Assembly (NCBI GenBank): GCA_021464525.1
Contig: JADRCO010000534.1
Location: 1 to 31,416 of the forward strand
Source: Rhizophagus sp. LPA8_4_AMF
Taxonomy: Eukaryota > Glomeromycota > Glomeromycetes > Glomerales > Glomeraceae
Direction: 5' to 3'
DNA length: 31,416 nucleotides
The notes beneath the pieces are model-generated. The model was not told the origin of the DNA and ran no database searches. It saw nothing but the letters and a program-made list of their open reading frames with translations. This document shows, piece by piece, positions 21,690-31,416 of the stretch. Position 1 is the stretch's first letter, and the number at the start of each line of letters is the position of its first letter. The translations under genes were made by a program, and so were the position numbers.

Positions 21690-22800
21690 CGATGAATAAA
21701 GTATAAGGCTATTTGATACGTTATTGGAATAAATGGAAACGATACCATTATAAACTTGAAAAAGAAGATTATGAAAACTGATGCAAAAAAAAAGATATTA
21801 AGTACCTCTTAAGGGAAAAATGAAGAATGCGAACCCATGAGAGAGAACTTCAAATATTACCGAATTAGATAAGTATTGATTTCGTATTTTATAATTTAAA
21901 AAGAATTTATATTTTATTGTAGTACAATTTATATACAGGAATATTTAATTATGCGATTTTTTGGAAGACTCATACATAAAACATCGTATTATAAAAAATA
22001 GAAAAAGGGGTTTAAGGAATAATTTGTTAACAAAAAAAAAAATAGAATTCGAAAGTTGACACAGCTTTGTACGAGTGTAATACTGGCGTAATATAGTTCA
22101 AAGCGATTTTTATAAAGGAAATTTACTTATGACACTGGAAAGACTATATATAGTCAGAACTTTTATATAACGAACCCTCCGGTTCACTGAAAAAATTCAC
22201 TATATCGAAATTATAAGTTTGATATAACGATTTTTATATGTTTAAAGATAAAATCTTAAAAAATCGCTTTAACGTTATATCGCATAGTCGTTATATTGGT
22301 ATCAAGTTGCTTGATATTTATAACGTGAAGGATAGATATATTAAGGCATCGATCCTAGTGAAAGACCAACTAAAATGTGTTATTTACTCTTTAAAAAAAA
22401 TTTTATCCGTTATTTCTGTAAAAATTCCGTAAAAGTGAACCCTTTCACGGTTCCATTCACGGAAAATGAAAATAATTCGATAAATTCCGTGATATAAGGT
22501 TATTAATTCCGGAAATATGAGCCTTTTACGGAAAAAAAGATGGAATATAAAAAACGGATCAACTTTTTTTACAGGGTTACTAAATTTATATAGAAACGGA
22601 TTATGAAAAGAGGATATATTACCAGGTTAAAGTTAAAAGTACATAGAAATTGAACTTATTATGAATAATCATATATCATCCCGTTATATAAGAAGAAAAT
22701 TAATTATTATGCAAAATGAAAAAATTATGATGGAAAATATTTACTATTTTTGAAATGAAATAATTTATCCTAAAAAAAATATGAAAATTAGATTTTAAGC
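21690..22800 (+). pseudogene. Decayed kinase copy, tandem to the intact kinase gene
   Basis: Collinear traces of the 19139-21021 gene appear in order and in shifting frames. LIRYWNKWKRYHYKLEKEDY at about 21714-21774 corresponds to ILRWNDSKKNWDRYRYKFKE. EYLIMRFFG near 21940 corresponds to ANFVRMFG. GLRNNLLTKK near 22010-22045 corresponds to GSLRDNLLIKK. SDFYKGNLL near 22104-22132 corresponds to GDLHNGNLL. IDPSERPTK near 22346-22374 corresponds to NDPNKRPTA. A non-coding match at 22660-22735 (for example CGTTATATAAGAAGAAAAT) corresponds to exon 3. Stops and indels are many, so this is a clear relic of a tandem duplication. Confidence 0.75.
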
Positions 22801-23991
22801 AAAGATTAAAGTTTTATCGGTAAGTTTCTGCCTTTTCAACAATTACTTTATGCAATCATTCTTTAATTTGAATAATGCGAATTAAATTATTCATTAAAAA
22901 TCAGGTTTAAGAAATTTATAATCCTAATAACAATGATAAAGTTGTTTGAAAATTCTATTCTCACTAATGTTTACGGAATTAGTTAATAAATTGGCATATA
23001 ATATAACTGCTGATTTCAACACATTTTTTGGATCGGTTATCAAGAGTCTTATTTGAGAACGATGTTGTTAAATAAATTTGATAAAATATATATAAGAGAA
23101 CTTATTGAAACAACAGTAGCAACTGATTTGGCAAAAAAAATCACAAAATTTAGTATGCAACGTAGACATTCTTTATTTATTTGCTACATAGTATTTAGAA
23201 CATGACGTTACATTATTGTTTTATGAACAACATTTTATTTAATGCAAAATATGAACGCAAAATTATCGATATTTGGATAACATGATAGCTGTTAATTGGT
23301 CTAAAGATTGTTATATACGTGCCAATTGGTACGTAAAACAAAACAATCTTCTCTAATGCGTTTCTTTAGCCTGTCTAACGTGTATTTACTTTATTAACGT
23401 CAAGAAATATTAGTATTGAACTTTTAATAAAATAATTACAGTATAAATAAGTCAAATGGGCTTATGATTATATTTTGCGTGTACTGTACATATTTATTAC
23501 ACGTAGGCATAATTATAATCGTCTTTATCATCTTTTCGAGTTTTTAAGAGACTTTACATGAAATTTTCGATGAAATTCAATTTTTCAATAAAAAATAAAT
23601 GTATAAATACTAATTATAGAAATATATTTTATTAATCGAATAACTTACTATACAGTAATTAAAAATCTAATCTAAACAATTAAAATATAACGCGAAATTA
23701 AAAATTTTTTCAACAATGAGATTATCAAATTGACGAACTGTTGAAGGAAAATTCTTTGACGATAAAGAGCTTCTGTAACTCATTTAAGAACATGAGTAAA
23801 ATTTTTTCATAGTTACAATTAAAAATAATAAATACTTTTGCAATTTATCAATCAGAAATACAAACCAATTATATGACTTTACAGTAATTTATACGATCCA
23901 ACTCAGAAAAATATTAAGCAAAATCTTAAATATAATGAGCAAAAAAACGCAACATAGTTAAGCACGAATTAATAAACATGATATGATAAAG
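22801..23991. other. Gene-free interval between kinase relic and second kinase
   Basis: AT-rich sequence without a supported open frame or recognisable repeat. Its right end is the 3' flank of the minus-strand kinase gene. Confidence 0.6.
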
Positions 23992-25480
23992 TTAAATTTT
24001 ACCATCTTCATTAATTTTTAATTGAGAAATATCAACTTGTAAAGATTCTATTAATAAAATTATATTTATTAGAATTACAGTATTATTTTTTTTTGTAATG
24101 AAATTAATAAAATTGTTAAATATTACCTGCTGAATATTCTATAGTTGTTATATTATCATATCGTTCATAATAATCATTAGAATTTTTTGGTTCAGGAAGA
24201 TTATTAAAATCAAGTAATCTACTTATATAAATAGCTTCTGAATGTGTTACATATGATAAACCTAAACTCATTGAAACTATATTATTATTTGATAATTTTC
24301 TGTTAATCTCATCTGCTTCTTTAATTTGGGTTTGTAATTCTTTATCATCCGGCCATACACATAAAATTTTAAAAATTTCATTTGTTGTTGGTCGATTTAA
24401 TGGATTTGCATCTAAGCATCTTTTAATTAAATGTACAATTAATTGTGGTACTTTAATATGAAACCTTGGTCTTAATCCTAGACAAATTTTTATTGCTAAA
24501 TTATTATCATGTCTTAAATCATGATATGGAGGTAATCCAGAAATTACTTCATACATAATTATACCAAAACTATAGATATCAGAAGCTTTAGTATAATTTT
24601 GACCTCTTAAAACTTCAGGAGCTATATATGGTAAAACACCATAAACTTTGTTTTTTGTGTTTTCTGATGAGTTGTAATTTGCAGGTTTACATAATCCCAT
24701 ATCAGTTATATAGTTGTCATTTTCAAAATCATTTAATATATTACCAACATGTAAATCTCGATGAATTATTCCATTATTATGAATATGATCAAGTCCAAGT
24801 ATAATATCAGATAAGTAAATAAACTTATTATTCCAACTTAATTTGTTATAACTTTTATCTAAACAATTTCGTAAACTTCCATTTTCTGCATAATCTAAAA
24901 CCATCATATAATTCATTGTTTCTGGATCTTGAGTTATTCCATAAAATTTAATGACGCCAGCACCAATATAAAGAGCATTATCTAGTTTACGATGTGATGT
25001 AATCTACATTCAATAAAATAAATTGTATTAATGAAAAATAGAATTTCAAATTTATGATAAATAATAAATTAATAATAATACCTCATTCATAAATTCTAAA
25101 GTAATGTTTTTTGAATTATTTAAACTTTTTAGAGCCACAAATATATTTTGATATTTTCTTTTCCAATTTTCTTTTTTATCATCCCATTCGCTTATAGGTC
25201 CATCAATCCAATTTGCTTTATATACTTTGCCAAATCCACCTTTTGCAATATATTTAATATCACAAAATCTATTATAAGGTATCCATTCTATTACTCCGTA
25301 TTTATACATATGAGATAGCTGAATATCTTGAATAAATTTATCAATATCATTATTACCACTTGTCCAATTTTTAAAATTTTGTTGGAAACGTTTCGCGTCA
25401 CATATAAATTTACATTTTTCACACATCATATTTAGCTCTCTATTAGCAATTGATGAAATAATTAGTTTTACTTTATTCAT
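23992..25480 (-). CDS. Tyrosine-kinase-like protein kinase with DMG motif (443 aa)
   Basis: Exons 25480-25082, 25003-24127 and 24047-23992; introns 78 and 79 nt, total 444 codons including the stop. The start ATG at 25480 gives MNKVKLIIS. The N-terminus carries NWTSGNNDIDKFIQDIQ and VIEWIPYNRF, the same leader as the kinase at 19139. Landmarks: YIAKGGFGKVYKANW (complete glycine loop), VALKSL (Lys), IIHRDLHVGNIL (intact HRD), ITDMGLCKP (DMG instead of DFG), YIAPEVLRGQNY and DANPLNRPT. The short last exon ends ESLQVDISQLKINEDGKI, the tail usual in this family. The core catalytic residues are all present, so it is probably an active Ser/Thr or dual-specificity kinase; Met in place of Phe at DFG is a tolerated variant. 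It lies convergent to the kinase at 19139-21021. Confidence 0.9.
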
Positions 25481-26720
25481 TTAAAAATATTTTAGAAATA
25501 TAAAATGAAATCGGAAAAAAAATTATTTTCAGCCGATATAGCCTATACTGTATATATATTTAAATGGAAGGTATCACAAACTCTATTTACACTAGTGATC
25601 ATCACAAATTTATAATACGATCTTCAAAGTAGAACAAGTTTCTCTTAGGTTATAAAGACTGTTGTTCAGATAAATTTTGAGAAAATCGGGAAAATTTGAT
25701 TTTATAAGTATAATACAATTTTTAGCCTTAAAAAAAAAAATTTTTTAGTCAGATTTTCAAAATTTTAGTGCGATTAGTATCTAATAAATTTGTTTTACTG
25801 AAATATTATTACCTTTTTTAGGTACTGGCTGAGGTTATCATAATTCCGGCCCTGAAAAAATGCGTACAGCTAATAGTAAAATTTTTTTTGTCGCACCTTA
25901 CCCCTGTATGTATATTTCTGGGACCTCATTCATCACATCAAACCATAACGTTCTTATAATTCTTCATTTAATATTATTTTATTAATTATTAATTCTAATT
26001 ATTTGGTTAACTTCCGAAGGTTGAAATCTTTTATTTGTTTAAATAACGATATATTGTCACTAATTTAATTTTGCTCCATGGAGATTATAAAATATTTAAT
26101 AAATTAGATATCACAAAGATTCTTTTAAAATAGGCTAAAATGCAAGAAATAAAATGGATTAAAAATTTAAACTGATAAAATAAAAAAAATTTTTTTTTGT
26201 GTATCATTTGTATCATTTTACAAAGAATTATGTAACTCAAAATCACGAGTTATATAAAAAATCTACATTAATAATAACGTTAAAATAATTTACATCATTT
26301 AATATTAAAAAAAATTCTTTTGAAACTTGAAAAACTGAAATGAGTCATTTTAAAACTAAGATCTGAACCGAAAAGAGTATAAAATTTCGATGTAGACCAA
26401 TTCATGTAATGGGAGTAGCACAAACCCAGTCGTCATCAAGTGTATCCGTTACGTATGCATTCTTTCTCATTCTAAAATATATACTTTATTATAACTTAAG
26501 TTTCACCAAGATCATGCATCATAACCATTATACCACACAACAACGTTCACCCTTTATCATCATCCTAATCATCCTTTATCATCATATATCAACTGGTTTT
26601 TGCTGATATAATATAAATACGACATGAATCAATCAATATAAATATATAAGTGGTTCATCAGTACAAACTGAAAAGTTGATTTTTGACTCCATTTGAATTC
26701 GCATTTGCAGACACAATATC
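25481..26720. other. Intergenic region with probable promoter of the Crinkler-like gene
   Basis: It separates the divergent starts of the minus-strand kinase (25480) and the Crinkler-like gene (26721). No gene is supported; the 65-codon frame at 26409-26606 is low complexity. An AT-rich TATAATATAAATA stretch near 26608-26620 is a possible core promoter, about 100 bp before the start codon. Confidence 0.5.
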
Positions 26721-28863
26721 ATGTTTTGCCTTGTTCTAGGTGAAATTCCCGCTAGAAGGAATCTATTTACAGTTTCTATTACTGATGATATTACTATCGG
26801 TTCAAAACTCAGGAGTGAAATCTATGAGAAAAAGAAACAAGCCTTTACCAATATTGACGAAAACAAACTCATATTATGGAAAGTCAATGTTCCTATCAAC
26901 AACGAAGAAGATATGAGTATGCTTGACGAAGTGTCTCAAAAGTTTCTTGCGTCTTGCAAAATTAACATCGAAAGAGATTTCAAAGGTGAAGAGTTGTTTC
27001 CAACAGACTCAATTCCAGATTTTTACCGTGAACAACAACCACCCAAGGTACAAATAGTCCACATCATTGTGCAACCGCCACCACCCACCACTACTGGTAA
27101 GTGTTTCTTGATGGTTTACCTCTCGAACAAAGACAATTTCGCTATTCTGTTTCTATATAATGTATTGATCACCTTTGTCTCTGCTTGCTTTGTACTAGAT
27201 CAAAGAAAAGCTTATATATATCGTGTTATTGAAGATAATGGTTACCTGCCTCGACAGTGTATGTATAAGTTGGTATTTTTAATTTTATTACTTATATGTT
27301 TTTAACCTCAATCCTTCTTTAGTTGGTCGTGGTGGTACGTTGCTATGTAAAGATGAAGAGAATGCTTATACTGCCGAAGGTATCTCACTCACTGATCCCG
27401 ACATAAGCCAAAGATCTGAGTTAGTGTCTCATTTGGCCAAAAGTCTTGAGCAAAAGAAGGTGATTCTTGTCCGAGCTCCTCCTTATTCTGGAAAAACTTC
27501 ATTAGCCCAATTATTAGAGAATTACTTAGTTAACTCATCAAAACAATACAGAGTAATAAGAGTTTCATTGCTATGGGGGTCATCTGTGGGAAGAAAATGG
27601 GAATATAATACATTTGGTGAGGTATGGGAGAAGATTGTAGGTGTAGATTGGTATAGTTGGGTAGGACAGTGTGAAAAAATTCCATCTATTTTAATAGTTA
27701 GGAAATCTATAAGGATCTAAATAAAGCTGATGAAAGTATAAAGAATACAGTAACTGCAGAAGATTTCTGGGATGTCATTAAACTTTCCCTTCAAGGGTCA
27801 AACCTGAACATTATTATGTTTGCTGCATATGGAGAATATACCAATTCTGCAGGACTTTCAACACCTGTCTCTATACCATTATTTAATAGTATGGGCCCTG
27901 AGGAAATCAAGTTTTCTAATAAGGAGTTAGAAACATATATTAAAGATTACTGCTGTAATTACTTCGATTTATCAAGTGATGACTACATTATCTCACAATT
28001 TATTAGGTATATCGAAGATGCAACAGTTGGACATGTTGGTTTTGTTCGTCACATCTTGGAATATACAACGGAAGCAATGTATTATAAAATTCGTTATAGA
28101 AATTTGACTTGGAAAAGTATCTTTACGTATCTGAATTCATATGATTTCAACATTTCTATTAATAATTGCCGTTCCTTATCTGGTCTCAGGAATCTTTCCA
28201 GAGAAAATATGTCAAGATGTTTGCTTAAAAGGAAAAATTAGATTTACAGATTCTGATGATAATAAATATTTAATCAATTCTGGGATTCTTGTTATCGTTG
28301 TTATTAAGAATCAAAGTTATCTACAATTTGCAGCACCTCTTATTGAGCGATCATTCTTGCAACAATGTTATGGGGAATCAGCAGCTGCTGTGTCTACTCC
28401 TGATTCACTATATGATTTTATTAAAAGGATTTTTATAATAATGTCTGAGGAAAGCGGTAAAATTTTAAATGGTGTCCGTGGAACTGGAAAGAATAAAAGA
28501 CTTTTAGAAACGTGGCAAAATGAATTCTACAGGGTTGGAACCCGAGCATTAGGAAATGATCATTTTCTATTATGTGTTACGGGCGTATATTACGGAAGTG
28601 AGGGATATATGGATTTTTATGTAGATGGATTAGACTGGGCAATAGAGTTCTTAAGAGAAGATTTGAATATGGAAAAACGTAATACTGATAACAAAGAGAT
28701 TGTAAAGGTTGTTAATGAAACAGCGATTATTGATATTCTAAGTAATTCAAAGAAAGTTCGAAAACTCAAGAAGGGATTTGTATATGTATCATACTCTGAA
28801 AATCATGATGCATATATGATAGAATGTCTTGGCAAAGAAACAGTCAAAATTGAGATCAGATGA
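26721..28863 (+). pseudogene. Crinkler (CRN)-type protein with P-loop ATPase domain, broken by at least two frameshifts
   Basis: Exons 26721-27096, 27199-27258 and 27323-28863. The first 125 residues match the CRN N-terminal delivery/ubiquitin-like region: FCLVLGE start, an ITDDITIG segment, LILWKVNVPI, a SIPDFYREQ block and a closing VHIIVQPPPP. Exon 3 begins an ATPase domain with Walker A APPYSGKTS near 27476-27502. Immediately after SILIV (27685-27699), where a Walker B acidic motif is expected, bases are missing and the frame changes; the frame as written stops at 27718-27720 after 277 codons. The rest of the ATPase and C-terminal region continues open from 27702 (IYKDLNKADESIKN) to about 28235 and then, in a third frame, to the stop at 28861-28863. 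CRN proteins are host- or self-targeting intracellular effectors first known from oomycetes and frequent in mycorrhizal fungi. As written, only a truncated CRN plus P-loop fragment could be made. Confidence 0.8.
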
Positions 28864-29028
28864 CCATGAAAATTAGTTTAGCGATGCCATACTAAAATAT
28901 TTGCATATTTTATTGTTTAAAAATGTGAAGACATAGTTTAAAATAAATAAAAGTATAAATTTAAAGTTAGTTCGTATTCAATTTTCTTTTCAAATGTATG
29001 TTATCACAGCAAAAAATAATCTTAAAAT

Positions 29029-29290
29029 TCAAAGTATTGCTATAAAGAAATACATGAGAATAGGCCAACCGGCTAAGTAAAATAATGGAGAAGCGAGTTT
29101 CAATTCTCGAAGCCCTAATCCATAGAATGAGAGTATTCCATATCCTAAATGATTTATTCCATTTGAATTTCCTAAATCTGCTGCCTTTTGATATAATTTC
29201 ATCAATATCAGTTCCAATTCCTTTTTGATAACAACATCCTAAACGGCTTATTCCTTTTGAATATCTTTTATCCCAATCTTGTCAATCGTC
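29029..29290 (-). pseudogene. Sel1-like repeat fragment, frameshifted
   Basis: On the minus strand one frame reads GISRLGCCYQKGIGTDIDEI and then, one frame over, KLYQKAADLGNSNGINHLGY followed by a degraded third unit. These are canonical Sel1 (TPR-like) repeats of the mycorrhizal family, in which consecutive units read LYQKAADLGN then NGI-LGYCY-GIGT. Part of one unit is lost at the frame change near 29210, and no start or full domain is present. It is a relic of a larger Sel1 protein and abuts the right dispersed repeat at 29283. Confidence 0.8.
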
Positions 29291-30640
29291 AAGCCTCATT
29301 GTTGTATAAATCACAAAACAGAGAAATTTTTTTTAATACATATATGAATTCTAAGTTATTGGATAGATGTATTTTTGCAAAATTTACTTGACAAGGGTAG
29401 ATTTGAATATTACTTCTTGGTTTTATTAAAACCAACATGGAAATGGTTATATACGAAGTCAGACAGACCTCTATATATAATCACCATGTTGATTACATTC
29501 AAAGCAGTAATTATGCGGTAAGACGAAAACCAGTGGTGTATGATCAGCTGTATGATCGTCCACATGTGTGGTGTATGACCAAAAATGAGATGTGTATGAG
29601 ATATACTGTATATACACCACAACTTATCTTTGTTTTCTTTGTTTATTTATATATGTATTAATATTTGAAGCGTGTGGTGTATGCTTTATTTTAATTTTAT
29701 ACTATTTTAAAAAAAAAAACTTCGTAGATATCTATTTTATCTATTTATTTATTTTTATGAATTTTTTATTATAGTTATAATAATAAATTACGGCACCTCC
29801 ATATTTAAGTCTTCTTCGTATATAATATCCTTTTTGTTAATCTCTATTATGGATGACATCTTTTTATATAAAAGTTATCGCTTGATTTTATTAAGAAAAA
29901 ACTACTAATTTTTAATAATTTTAAAAAAAATGTTTATATTTTAACGTGAAACATGCAAGAATAAAAAAATTTAGATATATATATTATTTTATATCTGTGG
30001 ATGTCAAAATTGATTATCGTACTGATCTATAATTACTAGCATCAAACATAATCATACACGTGAAATTTTATGTTTCAAAATTAAATTTATTTATAGAACT
30101 AGGTATTTTGGATATTTTATTATCCTTAATAAACAACAAGATTGAAATAAAAATAATTAAAATGATAAAAGAAAAGCTTAAGATAATTCTGAAAAATTTA
30201 TAATAATACACAATTTTCTTTTTCAAATGATTCGATCATGATATAACTTCAATAAATACCGCTGATCAAATACTTCAAACTTAGAAAATAATTTAATAAT
30301 TCCTTTCTCTAGTAAATTATATTTTTATACCAACAATTTTATTATTTTATTATTTCAAATTATAGATTAGTTTACATAGTATAATACTAGGATTATTTTA
30401 AAAAATTATTAGTAGTTATTGGAACTTGCTTTTTAACTTGCGATTCAAATTATCTCATAATTCTGGTGTTTTTTTTTAAAAGATGCATATATCTTCCATA
30501 TTAAATTAATCTATTTTTTTGTTTAAAAAAATTTACCCAAGTTTGCATAGATTTAAATGCATCATTCAAAGACACTTGAATTTGCTCTTTTCAAAATCAT
30601 TTTCATCAATTTCTTCTTCACATACTATCTCATCCTGATC
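29283..30640. repeat. Right copy of the dispersed direct repeat (partner 2105-2920)
   Basis: Same blocks and orientation as the left copy: AAGCCTCATTGTTG near 29292, GTCAGACAGACCTCT near 29459, GGAACTTGCTTTTTAACTTGCGATTCAA near 30421-30448, and a block near 30538-30568 again containing TAGATTTAAATGCATCATTC. About 580 bp (29481-30060) have no counterpart on the left; this inserted part contains a GTGTATGA/CCACATGTGTGG-rich run at 29530-29620. Confidence 0.75.
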
Positions 30641-30830
30641 CAATTTTATGATATCATTATCATTTAAAAATTCTTCAGTTGGAATTTCTTTTTCTAATTT
30701 ACAAAAGCATTTATTTAAATTTTAATGCATTTGCTAATGAAGCAGAATGAGAATCAGATATTAAATCTAAAGTTTTAAATATTTCATTAATATTTTTATT
30801 TCATCATTTGTTATTTCTTGTCTTTATCCT
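30560..30830 (-). pseudogene. Decayed coding remnant, possibly the C-terminus of a pogo/Tigger-type transposase
   Basis: Minus-strand frames read LISDSHSASLANAL, then an acidic stretch (LEKEIPTEEFLNDNDIIKL, EEEIDENDFEKS), then with a frameshift SLNDAFKSMQTWVNFF. An acidic segment followed by an Ala-rich helix of this kind is typical of pogo/Tigger transposase tails, but the match is from memory and short. The same tail is recognisable in the left repeat at about 2810-2870. No catalytic region is in the window. Confidence 0.35.
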
Positions 30831-30840
30831 GCATTGGTTA

Positions 30841-31416
30841 CATCTTCATTGGTTGAAAAAGGCAAAAAAACTAGTTTTTTCGACAATTGAAGATTGTTTC
30901 TTTAGTCACATTTGCCATGAATCTGCCAAATAATTACTAATAGTTACTTTAATATTTTTTTTTTTCATTATTACTTTGCAGAAACTTGTGATTGGTTACC
31001 GTGCAGTTAAGATATCGCAACCAAATCACAACTGTCCAGTATCCAACACGTGACAATGTGGTGTCAGACGATCTCGTGAAATCATCGATGACACACTTTT
31101 TTAAAGTCGTAACTTAGTCTTAAATAGATAATAAATAGGTGGTAAATAACATCGAGAATTAGCAGCGAAAATTAATCTAAGATGGTTCTTAGATGTATTA
31201 AATATTATTTAGCGATGAATCTACCAATTTATTTTATTATAAAACTTTTCTATTCATAGAATTTATTTATTTATTATCATATTTTTTATATAAATTTTAT
31301 TCTGATTTATTTATTTATTTATTTTATGTAAAAGGAGGAGGAGTACAAAAGAAATTACAACAATTAAAAAAAAGAGATAAAATTTCTATAAAAGACGCCT
31401 TCACCCAGCACTGCCG
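30841..31416. other. Right-edge interval, no certain gene
   Basis: It contains an imperfect inverted repeat (CTTGTGATTGGTTACC near 30985 and AACCAAATCACAA near 31019). From 31328 to the edge one plus-strand frame stays open and reads GGGVQKKLQQLKKRDKIS then IKDAFTQHC; it might be the start of an exon cut by the window, but it has no start codon and no recognised family. Confidence 0.35.

Noticed and set aside
22238..22432. 64-codon open frame
   Set aside because: It overlaps the kinase relic in a different frame and has no family match.
29410..29661. Overlapping open frames on both strands
   Set aside because: They are generated by a GTGTATGA/CACATGTG-rich low-complexity run within the right dispersed repeat.
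1..31416. tRNA or rRNA genes
   Set aside because: I looked for T-loop GGTTCGAATCC-like and rRNA-like GC-richer blocks on both strands and saw none.

Overview
This is AT-rich eukaryotic DNA, almost certainly from an arbuscular mycorrhizal fungus of the Rhizophagus type. I infer that from the gene families present (tyrosine-kinase-like kinases, Sel1 repeats, HSP70/HSPA12-like proteins, SAMHD1-like HD proteins, a Crinkler-type protein), from short GT-AG introns of about 58-100 nt, and from many decayed repeats. It looks like a gene-poor, repeat-rich accessory region and not a core housekeeping block.

Layout, left to right. 1-1927: an AT-rich repeat array which, read on the minus strand, is a series of intron-like units separated by exactly three bases each, with every GT and AG intact; this is the most unusual feature of the window. 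2105-2920: a decayed repeat whose diverged second copy lies at 29283-30640. 3956-8992 (minus): a six-exon gene of 1545 codons joining an arrestin-like N-terminus, a fungal module with a MACPF-like signature and a C-terminal HSP70-like ATPase fold; one exon is only 5 nt. 9461-11588 (plus): a head-to-head neighbour carrying the same central module. 11589-15343: no convincing gene. 15344-17457 (plus): an 11-exon SAMHD1-like HD-domain gene broken by one extra base. 19139-21021 (plus): a kinase gene with a MITE-like insertion in its first intron. 21690-22800: a decayed kinase copy. 23992-25480 (minus): a second, convergent kinase gene. 26721-28863 (plus): a Crinkler-like gene with a P-loop ATPase domain, broken at the Walker B position and again later. 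29029-29290 (minus): a Sel1-repeat fragment. 30560-30830 (minus): possible transposase remnants.

No operon-like cooperation is visible, as expected for a fungus. The one suggestive pairing is the divergent pair at 3956-8992 and 9461-11588, which shares a protein module and a 468-bp intergenic region with a triple 9-bp repeat. The kinases, SAMHD1-like, HSP70-like and Crinkler families are all strongly expanded in these fungi, and the mixture here of intact, broken and decayed copies fits rapid birth and death of genes. Exon boundaries were set by hand from splice consensus, reading-frame continuity and remembered family sequence; none has been checked against transcripts.
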